Below are positions 1 to 8,046 of a stretch of 64,000 bases of DNA, one piece after another. Position numbers and translations under genes: made by a program. The DNA comes from Bradyrhizobium oropedii (GTDB lineage Bacteria; Pseudomonadota; Alphaproteobacteria; Rhizobiales; Xanthobacteraceae), in NCBI RefSeq assembly GCF_020889685.1, contig NZ_JACMYO010000005.1, positions 37,631-101,630 on the forward strand, written 5' to 3'. Position 1 is the first letter of the stretch. Every line of letters starts with the position of its first letter. Below the pieces are notes generated by a model. It had not been told where the DNA came from. It was given only the letters and a program-made list of their open reading frames with translations, and did not search any database.

Positions 1-1
1 C

Positions 2-619
2 GTCAACTCGCTGATCATCGGCTTCGGCTCGACCTTCCTGGCGGTCTTCCTCGGTACGCTTGCGGCCTACGCGTTCTCGCGCTTCCGCATACCTCTGGCG
101 GACGATCTGCTGTTCTTCATCCTGTCGACGCGCATGATGCCGCCCGTCGCCGTGGCGATCCCGATCTATTTGATGTACCGGCAGCTCAACCTGACCGACA
201 CGCGGCTCGGCATGATCCTGCTCTACACCGCCGTGAACGTCTCGCTCGCGGTCTGGCTGCTCAAGGGCTTCATCGACGAGATCCCGCGCGAGTATGAGGA
301 GGCGGCCCTGGTCGACGGCTATACGCGGCTGCAAGCGTTGCGCAAGGTGGTGTTGCCGCAGGCCGTCACGGGAATTGCGGCGACCGCGATCTTCTGCCTG
401 ATCTTCTCCTGGAACGAGTACGCCTTCGCGGTGCTGCTGACCAGCGGTGAGGCCCAGACCATGCCACCCTTCATCCCCTTCATCATCGGTGAGGGAGGGC
501 AGGATTGGCCGGCGGTCGCGGCCGCGACCACGCTGTTCGTCGTCCCGATCGTCATGTTCACGGTGCTGTTGCGCAAGCATCTGCTGCGCGGCATCACCTT
601 CGGAGCGGTGCGCAAATGA
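2..619 (+). CDS. Carbohydrate ABC transporter permease, 3' part
   Basis: Inner-membrane permease of a binding-protein-dependent sugar or polyol importer (MalG/GlpQ-like). The reading frame is open from the window edge, so the start lies outside and about the last 205 residues are seen. Several hydrophobic segments are visible. The cytoplasmic EAA loop that docks on the ATPase reads EYEEAALVDGYTRLQALRK, the hallmark of this family. The stop overlaps the next start (ATGA), and two ATPase genes follow, so this is the tail of one transport operon. The dihydroxyacetone kinase genes immediately downstream suggest that the cargo is a C3/C4 polyol or ketose, but that is inference. Confidence 0.9.
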   Translation, partial: VNSLIIGFGSTFLAVFLGTLAAYAFSRFRIPLADDLLFFILSTRMMPPVAVAIPIYLMYRQLNLTDTRLGMILLYTAVNVSLAVWLLKGFIDEIPREYEEAALVDGYTRLQALRKVVLPQAVTGIAATAIFCLIFSWNEYAFAVLLTSGEAQTMPPFIPFIIGEGGQDWPAVAAATTLFVVPIVMFTVLLRKHLLRGITFGAVRK

Positions 620-816
620 GCGGGTCTGTGGTTGCCAAAGGTAGTGTAGCGCGCTGGTTCCGTCGCGGGCCGTGGGAGGCCGTCGCGATGACCCTGATCG
701 GAGGCGGCATCGTCATGCTGGTGCAGCCCTGGTCGATCGATCTCTACAGCTACTCCTTCGTGACGATCCTTGCCGGCACGGTCGGCTTCGTCATCGTCAG
801 CCATTTTCCGGAATAG
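616..816 (+). CDS. Small two-segment membrane protein of the ABC operon
   Basis: A 66-residue protein with a basic N-terminus (ARWFRRGPWE) and two hydrophobic stretches, at about residues 21-37 and 44-62. It starts inside the permease stop codon (ATGA overlap) and ends 4 bases before the first ATPase, so it is almost certainly translated as part of the transporter operon. Rhizobial glycerol transporters (GlpSTPQUV) also carry a small membrane protein of unclear function. This one could be an equivalent accessory subunit, although no motif proves it. Confidence 0.7.
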   Translation: MSGSVVAKGSVARWFRRGPWEAVAMTLIGGGIVMLVQPWSIDLYSYSFVTILAGTVGFVIVSHFPE

Positions 817-820
817 GGCC

Positions 821-1918
821 ATGGCACAGATCCGTATCGAAAACCTGCGCAAGTCGTTCGATCAGTTCACCGCGGTGGAAGGTTCGACCTTCACGATCGA
901 CGACGGGACGTTCTTTGCAATGCTCGGGCCCTCCGGCTGCGGCAAGACCACCACCTTGCGCATGATCGCCGGCCTCGAGCTGCCGACTGAAGGCAAGATC
1001 CTGCTCGATGGCGAGGACGTCACGTTCCACCGCGCTGCCGCGCGCGATATCGCTTTCGTCTTCCAGCTGTTCGCACTCTATCCGCATATGAATGTCGGGG
1101 AGAACATCGGCTTCCCCCTGAAGTGCCAAGGCATGGGCCGGCGCGAGATCCGCGAGCGGGTGCAGGAGACCGCGCGGATGTTGCGGATCGAGCATCTGCT
1201 GTCGAGCAAGACCTCGAAGCTCTCGGGCGGCGACCGGCAGCGCGTCGCGCTCGGGCGCGCCATGGTGCGGCGGCCGAAGGCGTTCCTGATGGACGAGCCG
1301 CTGGGCGCGCTGGACGCCGAATTCCGCCATCTGATGTGCGGTGAGCTGCGCGACCTGCACGATCGCATCAAGGCGACCACAGTCTACGTCACTCATGACC
1401 AGCTCGAGGCGATGTCGATGGCCGACCAGATCGCCGTCATGAACAGGGGGCGCGTCGAGCAGATCGGCACGCCGCAGGAGGTCTACGACCGGCCCGCAAG
1501 CATGTTCGTCGCCGACTTCATCGGCTCGCCGCCGATGAACTTCCTGCGCTTCGAGGGCGGCCTGCGATCCGGCGATCGCGCGGTCAGCTTCCACGACACC
1601 AGGCTTGCGGTGCCGGAGATCCGCGAGGACCGTGCCAACGCGCCGCTGGCGCTCGGCGTCCGTCCGGAGCATATCCGCTTCGCCGACACCGGCGCCGTTC
1701 GCGGCGAGGTGTTCGGCGCGGAATATCTCGGCACCACCCAGATCGTCACCGTCGACACCGCCTATGGACGGGTCGCGGCGCGGTTGTCTTCAAGCGCATC
1801 GGTGCGGATCGGTGAAAACATCGGTCTCGAATTCAACGCCGAGCGGTTGGCGCTGTTCGACATCGGCAGCGGGCTTGCGATCCGGACCGCCAATGGGGAG
1901 GGCCCGCGCCATGGCTGA
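821..1918 (+). CDS. ABC transporter ATP-binding protein (UgpC/GlpS-like), first of two
   Basis: Cytoplasmic ATPase of 365 residues that powers the sugar/polyol importer. Walker A GPSGCGKTT is at residues 36-44, the Q-loop is VFQLFALYPHM, the signature LSGGDRQRVALGRA begins at about 134, and Walker B FLMDEPLGALD is at about 155-165. The C-terminal third is the regulatory OB-type (TOBE) domain of CUT1 ATPases. The ATG at 821 was chosen because it follows the small membrane gene directly and gives the canonical MAQIRIENL start. A second, different ATPase overlaps it, so the transporter probably uses an ATPase heterodimer, as in the rhizobial GlpS/GlpT system. Confidence 0.93.
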   Translation: MAQIRIENLRKSFDQFTAVEGSTFTIDDGTFFAMLGPSGCGKTTTLRMIAGLELPTEGKILLDGEDVTFHRAAARDIAFVFQLFALYPHMNVGENIGFPLKCQGMGRREIRERVQETARMLRIEHLLSSKTSKLSGGDRQRVALGRAMVRRPKAFLMDEPLGALDAEFRHLMCGELRDLHDRIKATTVYVTHDQLEAMSMADQIAVMNRGRVEQIGTPQEVYDRPASMFVADFIGSPPMNFLRFEGGLRSGDRAVSFHDTRLAVPEIREDRANAPLALGVRPEHIRFADTGAVRGEVFGAEYLGTTQIVTVDTAYGRVAARLSSSASVRIGENIGLEFNAERLALFDIGSGLAIRTANGEGPRHG

Positions 1919-2936
1919 CGTCACCCTGCGCAACGTCACCAAGCGCTTCGGCGCGGTGGACGCGGTCCGCGACCTCTCGCTGACGGTGAGCGACGGCGAG
2001 TTCCTGGTGCTGCTCGGACCGAGCGGCGCCGGCAAGACCACGGCACTGCGGCTGATCACCGGATTGGAGACCCCTGATGCGGGCTCTGTCATGATCGACG
2101 GGCGCGACGTGACGCACGATGCGCCCGGATCGCGCGATATCGCCTTCGTGTTCCAGCAGTACTCGCTGTATCCGCATCTGACGGTCTACGACAATCTGGC
2201 ATTTCCGCTGCGCTCGCCGGCGCGGCGGGTGGCGGAGCCGATTATCCGCAAGCGCGTCGAGCAGACCGCCGAGCTGCTGCATATCGCGAGCAAGCTGAAC
2301 AACCGCGCCACCCGGCTGTCCGGCGGTGAGATGCAGCGCGTGGCGATCGGCCGTGCCCTGGTCCGCGATCCCTCGATCTATCTGATGGACGAGCCGCTTT
2401 CCTCGCTCGACGCAAAGCTCCGCAGCGAGCTTCGGCTCGAGCTCAAGCGGATCCAGATCGAGCTCGGCGCGACTATTCTCTATGTCACCCACGATCAGGT
2501 CGAGGCGATGACGATGGCCTCGCGCATCGGCGTGATCAAAGACGGCCAGTTACTTCAGCTCGGCACGCCGCGGGAGATCTACGAAAGCCCGTCGAGCAGC
2601 TATGTCGCCTCGCGGCTCGGGACGCCGCAGATCAATTTCCTGCCGGCACACCTGCTTTCGGATGTAGCAATGCCGTCGGGAACCGAGACGGTCGGCATTC
2701 GCACCGAGCATCTTCAGCTTGCCGCGCGCAATGGCGGGCAGATGGTCGGTCGTGTGCACCGGGTCGAGCACCTCGGCGAGCAGAATCATATTCATCTGGA
2801 CTATAAGGGCGAGACGCTGGTGACACTGGCCGATCCGCATCAGCCGTTGCAGGCCGGCCAGGAGGTCGACTTGCATCTGGTGCATCCGTTGTGTTTCGAC
2901 CGTGCGGGGCAGCGCATTGCCGCGGCGGTTCATTAG
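1911..2936 (+). CDS. ABC transporter ATP-binding protein (UgpC/GlpT-like), second of two
   Basis: Second ATPase subunit, 341 residues. Walker A GPSGAGKTT is at residues 36-44, the signature is LSGGEMQRVAIGRA, Walker B is YLMDEPLSSLD and the H-loop is YVTHDQVEAM. The C-terminal TOBE-like region ends at HPLCFDRAGQRI. It overlaps the previous gene by 8 bases (ATGGCTGA), indicating coupled translation. It is clearly a paralogue of the upstream ATPase rather than a copy error, because the two differ throughout the C-terminal domain. dhaL follows after 21 bases, which ties transport to dihydroxyacetone phosphorylation. Confidence 0.93.
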   Translation: MADVTLRNVTKRFGAVDAVRDLSLTVSDGEFLVLLGPSGAGKTTALRLITGLETPDAGSVMIDGRDVTHDAPGSRDIAFVFQQYSLYPHLTVYDNLAFPLRSPARRVAEPIIRKRVEQTAELLHIASKLNNRATRLSGGEMQRVAIGRALVRDPSIYLMDEPLSSLDAKLRSELRLELKRIQIELGATILYVTHDQVEAMTMASRIGVIKDGQLLQLGTPREIYESPSSSYVASRLGTPQINFLPAHLLSDVAMPSGTETVGIRTEHLQLAARNGGQMVGRVHRVEHLGEQNHIHLDYKGETLVTLADPHQPLQAGQEVDLHLVHPLCFDRAGQRIAAAVH

Positions 2937-2957
2937 AGGGGCGAGAGGATCGAAGAG

Positions 2958-3812
2958 ATGTCGGTGCCATCAGAGACATTCAAGTCGTTGGTCAAGGCGG
3001 CCGCAGAGCAGGTCATTGCCAGCGCGCCGGAGCTGACGAGCCTCGACCAGGCGATCGGCGACGGTGACCACGGGACCAACATGAAGCGCGGTTGCGAAGC
3101 CGTGCTCGGCAAGCTCGATGCCATCTCGGCACAGCCGCTCGACGAAGCGTTCAAGATGATCGGCAAGACCCTGGTGATGACGGTCGGCGGTGCCTCCGGG
3201 CCGCTTTATGGCAGCTTCTTTCTCGCCGCGGGCGAGGCGCTCTCGCACGACAAGGACCTGCCAGATGATCTCGCTGACGTCTTCGGCAGTGCCGTGAACG
3301 CGGTGAGCGCGCGCGGCCGCTCGCAGGTTGGCGAGAAGACGATGCTGGATGTGCTTGTTCCCGTGCTGGAGACGTTGAAGACGTCGGCCGGCCAGCCGGA
3401 TCTGATCGCGCGGGTGCGCAGCACGGCGACCGAAGCGGTCGAACGGACCGCGCCGATGCAGGCCACCAAGGGGCGCGCGTCGTTCCTCGGCGCGCGCAGC
3501 GTTGGACATGTCGATCCCGGCGCGCGGTCGAGCTGCGTGCTGGTGCATGCGGTGTGCGCGGGCCTGGAGCGCGCGCATGACCGAGACCGTGGGGATCGTG
3601 ATCGTTTCGCATTCCAGCGACATAGCCAAGGGAACTGCCGACATGGTGCGGCAGATGGTCGGGAGCGAGGTCAAGGTGGCCTTCTGCGGCGGCAATCCCG
3701 ACGGAGGATTGGGCACCAGCGTGCCGCTGATCATCGACGCCATCAATGCCGCCTGGTCCCCCAAGGGGGTCGCGGTGCTGGTCGATCTCGGCGGCGCCGA
3801 GACCAACAGTGA
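2958..3812 (+). CDS. dhaL: Dihydroxyacetone kinase subunit DhaL, with an out-of-frame C-terminal extension
   Basis: ADP-binding subunit of PTS-dependent dihydroxyacetone kinase: it holds ADP/ATP, is rephosphorylated by DhaM, and passes phosphate to dihydroxyacetone bound on DhaK. The Mg-nucleotide loop AIGDGDHGTNM (Asp35, Asp37) and the family's C-terminal helix region RASFLGARSVGHVDPGARSS are present. The usual family length is about 210 residues. Here the frame runs on for 78 arginine-rich residues after LERA (residue 206), overlapping dhaM by 236 bases. A (GC)4 tract at 3569-3576 lies exactly at the expected end. With one GC unit fewer, the frame would stop at TGA in a normal ATGA overlap with dhaM. 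The extension is therefore likely a dinucleotide slippage or a read error, and the core enzyme looks intact. Confidence 0.85.
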   Translation: MSVPSETFKSLVKAAAEQVIASAPELTSLDQAIGDGDHGTNMKRGCEAVLGKLDAISAQPLDEAFKMIGKTLVMTVGGASGPLYGSFFLAAGEALSHDKDLPDDLADVFGSAVNAVSARGRSQVGEKTMLDVLVPVLETLKTSAGQPDLIARVRSTATEAVERTAPMQATKGRASFLGARSVGHVDPGARSSCVLVHAVCAGLERAHDRDRGDRDRFAFQRHSQGNCRHGAADGRERGQGGLLRRQSRRRIGHQRAADHRRHQCRLVPQGGRGAGRSRRRRDQQ

Positions 3813-3969
3813 AATGGCGGTCGAGATGCTGGAGCCTGCGCGGCGCGATCTCGTTGTCGTCTGCAACGCGCCGATCGTCGAGGGCGCTGTGATGGCGGCG
3901 ACCGAGGCGGCGGGCGGCAGCTCGCTGGCTCAGGTCAAGGCCGTGGCCGAGGAACTCTCTGCCGATTGA
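3577..3969 (+). CDS. dhaM: PTS-dependent dihydroxyacetone kinase phosphotransferase subunit DhaM
   Basis: EIIA-mannose-type phosphocarrier of 130 residues that takes phosphate from HPr and regenerates ATP on DhaL. The phospho-accepting His12 lies in IVIVSHSSDIAKG, and VDLGGAETNSEMA is the second family block. It is a single-domain DhaM: the HPr and Enzyme I domains fused to it in E. coli are encoded here by the next two genes. The ATG at 3577 opens within the distorted end of dhaL. Confidence 0.93.
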   Translation: MTETVGIVIVSHSSDIAKGTADMVRQMVGSEVKVAFCGGNPDGGLGTSVPLIIDAINAAWSPKGVAVLVDLGGAETNSEMAVEMLEPARRDLVVVCNAPIVEGAVMAATEAAGGSSLAQVKAVAEELSAD

Positions 3970-3991
3970 GATGTCGGCGAAGTGATGATGG

Positions 3992-4303
3992 ATGATGAGT
4001 ATGCTTGATAAAGCGGACGGACAGATATTCACCGGCAGCGTACGACTGGTGCACGCGGTAGGCATGCACGCGCGCCCGGCGGTCAAGCTGACCAAGCTCG
4101 CCAAGAAGTTCCAGGCTCAGATCTCGGTGCGGGTCGCCGGTGCGCCCGAGTGGATCAATGCCAAGAGCGTGGCCAAGATCATGGCGATGCGCGCCGCGCA
4201 CGGCAGCACGATCGAGATCAAGGCGTCGGGCAGCGATGCCGAGGCGGCCGTTGCCGCGCTGGTCGATCTGGTCGCCAGCGATTTTCCGGATGGAGCGGGC
4301 TAG
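3992..4303 (+). CDS. HPr-family phosphocarrier protein
   Basis: Small PTS phosphocarrier, about 103 residues, with an N-terminal tail some 10 residues longer than classical HPr. The phosphorylated histidine is His26 in GMHARPA, and the second conserved segment is INAKSVAKIMAMRAAHGS. Its place between dhaM and an Enzyme I gene shows that it relays phosphate from Enzyme I to DhaM. It ends one base before the Enzyme I start. Alternative ATG starts at 3995 and 4001 are possible because no strong ribosome-binding site singles one out. Confidence 0.9.
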   Translation: MMSMLDKADGQIFTGSVRLVHAVGMHARPAVKLTKLAKKFQAQISVRVAGAPEWINAKSVAKIMAMRAAHGSTIEIKASGSDAEAAVAALVDLVASDFPDGAG

Positions 4304-4304
4304 C

Positions 4305-5924
4305 ATGCAGGGCGGCGCTGCAGGACTGGCTTACCGCGGCAGGACCGCCTCGATCGGCTTTGCCCATGGTCCGCTGGTCCGCGTCGACGCGGGCGCGGGT
4401 GGCGAGCGGGTGGCCGGCACGCTGGTCGAGGAGGCGCTCGCGCTGCGCAAGGCGATCGATCTCGCAAGCGGGCAGATCGCCGATCTTGCCGCCAGCGCCG
4501 GCGGTGAAGCCGCGCAGATCCTCGAATTCCAGGTTGCGTTGCTGGAAGATGAGGATCTGATCGAGGCGATCTTCGCGTCGATCGGCGAGGGGCGTCCGGC
4601 CGACGTCGCGTGGCGCGCGACGCTCGACGAGCAGATCGCGGCGTACAATTCGGCGGAGGATGAGTATCTGCAGGCCCGCTCGTCGGACCTTGCGGATCTG
4701 CGCGACCGCGTGGTCCACATCCTGCGCGGCGACGCGGGTGAGCCGCTGAAGATCCCAAGTGGCGGTGTCGTCTGTGCCGACGATCTGCCGCCGTCGCGTT
4801 TCCTGGAGATCGACTGGTCCGGCGGCGGCGGGCTGGCGCTGCTGCACGGCAGTCCGACCAGCCATGTCGCGATGCTGGCGCGTGCGCGCGGCATCCCGAT
4901 GGTCGTGCAGCTCGGCGCCATTCCGGATGCCGGCGCCACTGCGCTGCTCGACGGCGAAGGCGCGACGCTGGAGCTCGATCCGAGCGCCGAGCAGGTGCGC
5001 ATCTTCGAGAAGCGGCGCGAAAGCCATCGCAAAAGCAGGGCATCCGCGCGCGCGATCCTGCGGCGGCCGACGGCCTCGTGGCGCGGCGAGCACGTCAAGC
5101 TCCTGATCAATATCCAGCGCGTCGACGACCTCGATCATGCGGATGCGCAATATGCCGACGGCATCGGCCTGATGCGGACGGAATTCCTGCTCAGCGGGCG
5201 GAGCGACCTGCCGGATGAGGAGACCCAATTCCAGGCCTATGACGCGGTGTTGCGCTGGGCCGGCCAGCGGCCCGTCACCATCCGCACCTTCGATGCCGGT
5301 GGCGACAAGCCGGTGCCCGGCTTCACACTGGACGGCGAGGCCAATCCATTCCTCGGTGTGCGCGGCCTGCGGCTCTGTCTGGCGCGGCCGGAGATTTTTG
5401 CCGTCCAGCTTTGCGCGCTGGCCCGCGCCGCGGTGCGCGGCAATCTCAAGGTCATGTTCCCGATGGTGACCTCGGCCGACGAGCTCGAGGCGGGACGGAA
5501 GCTGTTCGCCGGCATCGTGCAGCGCTTGCAGGTGGACGGCATTGCCGCGATGCTTCCCGAACTGGGAATCATGGTCGAAGTCCCGGCGGCGGCCCTGGCG
5601 GTTGCGAGCTTCAAGGCCTCCTTCTTGTCGATCGGCTCGAACGATCTCGCGCAATATGTGCTGGCCTGCGATCGTTCCAACGGAGCTCTCGCCCCCCTGA
5701 TGGACCCGCTGCATCCCGCAGTGCTTGAGCTGATCGCGCGGACCGCAGAGCACGGCCGCCGCGCCGGCATCAGCGTCAGCCTGTGCGGCGACATGGCCGG
5801 CGATCCGCGCTGTCTTCCGGCACTGCTGAACTGCGGTCTGCGCGAATTGTCGGTGAACGCCTCGGCGCTGGCGCAGATCAAGCAGACCATCGACCGGCTG
5901 AGCAGCGGAGGCGGTGTTGGCTGA
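4305..5924 (+). CDS. ptsI: PTS Enzyme I (phosphoenolpyruvate-protein phosphotransferase)
   Basis: Takes phosphate from phosphoenolpyruvate and gives it to HPr. The protein is 539 residues, slightly shorter than the usual 570-575, mainly at the N-terminus. The phosphohistidine is His187 in SPTSHVAMLARARGIP. The PEP-binding barrel follows with GIGLMRTEFL, FDAGGDKP and GIMVEVPAA, and the active-site Cys494 lies in LCGDMAGDP. It is dedicated to the Dha kinase relay by position (dhaM-HPr-EI in a row). Most rhizobia lack sugar-transporting PTS complexes, so this Enzyme I is more likely a kinase feeder than part of a sugar PTS. Confidence 0.93.
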   Translation: MQGGAAGLAYRGRTASIGFAHGPLVRVDAGAGGERVAGTLVEEALALRKAIDLASGQIADLAASAGGEAAQILEFQVALLEDEDLIEAIFASIGEGRPADVAWRATLDEQIAAYNSAEDEYLQARSSDLADLRDRVVHILRGDAGEPLKIPSGGVVCADDLPPSRFLEIDWSGGGGLALLHGSPTSHVAMLARARGIPMVVQLGAIPDAGATALLDGEGATLELDPSAEQVRIFEKRRESHRKSRASARAILRRPTASWRGEHVKLLINIQRVDDLDHADAQYADGIGLMRTEFLLSGRSDLPDEETQFQAYDAVLRWAGQRPVTIRTFDAGGDKPVPGFTLDGEANPFLGVRGLRLCLARPEIFAVQLCALARAAVRGNLKVMFPMVTSADELEAGRKLFAGIVQRLQVDGIAAMLPELGIMVEVPAAALAVASFKASFLSIGSNDLAQYVLACDRSNGALAPLMDPLHPAVLELIARTAEHGRRAGISVSLCGDMAGDPRCLPALLNCGLRELSVNASALAQIKQTIDRLSSGGGVG

Positions 5925-6339
5925 CACGGCGGCCGATGAAGCGCCCGAAGCCGGCGCGGTTGCGGTCTACAAGCGCATCTTCAAGGAAGTGCTGGAGAGC
6001 CGCCCGTCCGGCATGCGGCTGCGACTGGCCCACGCCATGGGCAAGAACCGCAGCTTCGTCAGCCAGATCAGCAATCCGGCCTATCCGGTGCCGATCCCGG
6101 TGCAGCATCTCAACACGATCTTCGATGTCTGCCACTTCCCGCCGCAGGCGAAGACCGCCTTCCTGCGTGCCTATGCCCGCGCGCATCCGCGCCGCGTCGG
6201 CCGGCTGAGCGAGGGATCGCATGAGCGGACGCTGACGCTGCACCTGCCGGATCTCGGCAGTGCCAAGCGCAATGCCGAGCTCGACACGCTGCTCCAGGAG
6301 TTCACACGGCGCCTGATTGGCATCATGCGGGAAAAATAG
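5914..6339 (+). CDS. Small HTH-like protein of the Dha kinase operon
   Basis: About 141 residues. It opens with GTG at 5914 or, better placed behind the AGCGGAGG sequence, with TTG at 5917, overlapping the end of Enzyme I. Residues 30-90 (MRLRLAHAMGKNRSFVSQISNPAY) look like a Cro/XRE-type helix-turn-helix, with MGKNRSFVSQI as the probable recognition helix. The rest is helical, with no catalytic motif visible. Located between ptsI and dhaK, it may regulate the operon or sense its phospho-state. This is inference only, as the family is not one I can name. Confidence 0.6.
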   Translation: MLADTAADEAPEAGAVAVYKRIFKEVLESRPSGMRLRLAHAMGKNRSFVSQISNPAYPVPIPVQHLNTIFDVCHFPPQAKTAFLRAYARAHPRRVGRLSEGSHERTLTLHLPDLGSAKRNAELDTLLQEFTRRLIGIMREK

Positions 6340-6375
6340 GCGAAAACGCCGAACAGACGAAGCGGGGAGGACACC

Positions 6376-7359
6376 ATGAAGAAGTTCATCAATGCGGTCG
6401 ACAACGTGCTCGGCGAGAGCCTCGACGGCTTCGCGGCCGCGCATGCCGATCTGGTCGTGCTGGGCGCCGAGCGTAAATTCGTTCGTCGCCGCGAGCTGAA
6501 CCGCAAGAAGGTCGCGCTGGTCTCGGGCGGCGGCAGCGGGCATGAACCGCTGCATGCCGGGTTCGTCGGCTACGGCATGCTGGACGCCGCCTGTCCCGGA
6601 CAGGTGTTCACCTCGCCGACGCCCGACCAGATCGTTGAGGCCGCGCAGGCGGTCGCGGGCGATGCCGGCGTGCTGTTCATCGTCAAGAACTATGCCGGCG
6701 ACCGCATGAATTTCGAGATGGCGGCTGAGATCGCCGAAGGCCGCACCGCCACCATCGTGACCGATGACGACGTCGCGGTCGAGAAATCCACCTACAGCAT
6801 CGGGCGCCGCGGCGTTGCCGGCACCTTGATCGTCGAGAAGATCGTCGGTGCGGCCGCCGAGAAGGGCGCCGATCTCAAGACCTGCGTCGCACTCGGCGAA
6901 CTCGTCAACGCGCGGACGCGTTCGATGGGCGTGGCGCTGACCAGCTGCACGGTACCTGCCGCGGGCACGCCGACCTTCGCGCTCGGCGAGGACGAGATGG
7001 AGATGGGCGTCGGCATCCACGGCGAACCAGGCCGCCGCCGCGTCAAGCTCGAAGCCGCCGACGCCATCGCATCGGAAATGACGACCGCCATCGCAGACGA
7101 CCTCGCTGCGCCCGTCGGCTCCGAGGCCCTGTTGCTGGTCAACGGCTTCGGCGGCACGCCGACGATCGAGCTCTATCTGATGTACAATGCCGCGCGCCGT
7201 ATGCTCGAGCAGCGCGGCCTCCGCATCGCCCGCTCGCTGGTCGGCAGCTACGTCACCTCGCTCGACATGGCCGGCTGCTCGCTCACGGTGAGCCTGCTCG
7301 ATGCCGAGACGTCCGCATTGTGGGACGCGCCGGTGCGCACGGCGGCGTTGAAATGGTGA
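6376..7359 (+). CDS. dhaK: Dihydroxyacetone kinase subunit DhaK
   Basis: Substrate-binding subunit, 327 residues, close to the usual length. Dihydroxyacetone is held covalently as a hemiaminal on His215 in MGVGIHGEPG. The glycine-rich VSGGGSGHEPLHAG loop near residue 50 and FIVKNYAGDRMNFEMA are further family blocks. A GGGGAGGA ribosome-binding site precedes the ATG. It is the last gene of the operon, so the product dihydroxyacetone phosphate enters lower glycolysis. Related kinases accept other short ketoses such as erythrulose, so substrate identity is not settled by sequence alone. Confidence 0.95.
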   Translation: MKKFINAVDNVLGESLDGFAAAHADLVVLGAERKFVRRRELNRKKVALVSGGGSGHEPLHAGFVGYGMLDAACPGQVFTSPTPDQIVEAAQAVAGDAGVLFIVKNYAGDRMNFEMAAEIAEGRTATIVTDDDVAVEKSTYSIGRRGVAGTLIVEKIVGAAAEKGADLKTCVALGELVNARTRSMGVALTSCTVPAAGTPTFALGEDEMEMGVGIHGEPGRRRVKLEAADAIASEMTTAIADDLAAPVGSEALLLVNGFGGTPTIELYLMYNAARRMLEQRGLRIARSLVGSYVTSLDMAGCSLTVSLLDAETSALWDAPVRTAALKW

Positions 7360-7396
7360 TCGCTGCCGCGAGCGCGAGGTAAGGCGGCGCGGGTCG

Positions 7397-7765
7397 TCAC
7401 GAGTTACCTTGATCGGTACGCCCGGACATCGCCGAAAACGCACGCCCCAAGGCAACTGCGGCAAAAACGCCTGCACAAGCGCCGATGCCTTTGACGAACA
7501 TGTCCTTCACGTATCCATGCCTGCCGGCGAGCAGCCTTTGAAGGAGTTCGAAGCCGACGACCACAGCTAGAAGTGTAAGCAGGATCGGCAGAACGTGCTT
7601 CGGATATGCGAACGAAAATACGGCACCGACAACGAACAGGGCCACAAAACGATCGATGTTCGGCGATATCAACGTGTGGGGACGGAATGCCAGCGTTGTA
7701 TCGGTGACGATGAAGAGGCCCAGGATCAAAGTCCAAGCCAAATAACGGAAAATGGTTTGTGTCAT
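7397..7765 (-). CDS. VanZ-like membrane protein
   Basis: About 122 residues with four hydrophobic segments. It has the VanZ-type pattern of a polar FRPHTLISPNIDRFVALFVVG block followed by a long hydrophobic stretch and a final amphipathic helix near residue 100. The function of stand-alone VanZ-like proteins is unknown. I chose the ATG at 7765, where the first transmembrane helix follows at once; a GTG at 7777 in the same frame would add four residues. It converges on dhaK and is not part of that operon. The roughly 280 bases upstream, to 8046, contain no gene I can support. Confidence 0.65.
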   Translation of the reverse strand: MTQTIFRYLAWTLILGLFIVTDTTLAFRPHTLISPNIDRFVALFVVGAVFSFAYPKHVLPILLTLLAVVVGFELLQRLLAGRHGYVKDMFVKGIGACAGVFAAVALGRAFSAMSGRTDQGNS

Positions 7766-8046
7766 TCCTGGTGGCACCGATCACGAGCAATCTACACGAC
7801 ACCCCAAAATGCTTAATGGGCCGTGCTGGTGCTGCGCGATACACGCACTACTTCCTGTGCGCCGCGGGGTCAGAACGGCACAATCGTGTGCAGTTTCGGC
7901 TAACTCAAGGTGTACGCGCTCATGCTCAATCCGATCGGGGAAGGTGGGTTGAGTCGTTGAATTCGCAAGACTATTTGCGGTGACCCGGCCGTGTCTCGGT
8001 CATGCAGACGATTCCGATCGTTGGCCGAGATGTGCTGAAGCCCCGC

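Noticed and set aside
5878..7476. Long minus-strand open frame opposite ptsI end, HTH-like gene and dhaK
   Set aside because: It is a high-GC shadow frame. The plus strand carries DhaK with complete catalytic motifs.
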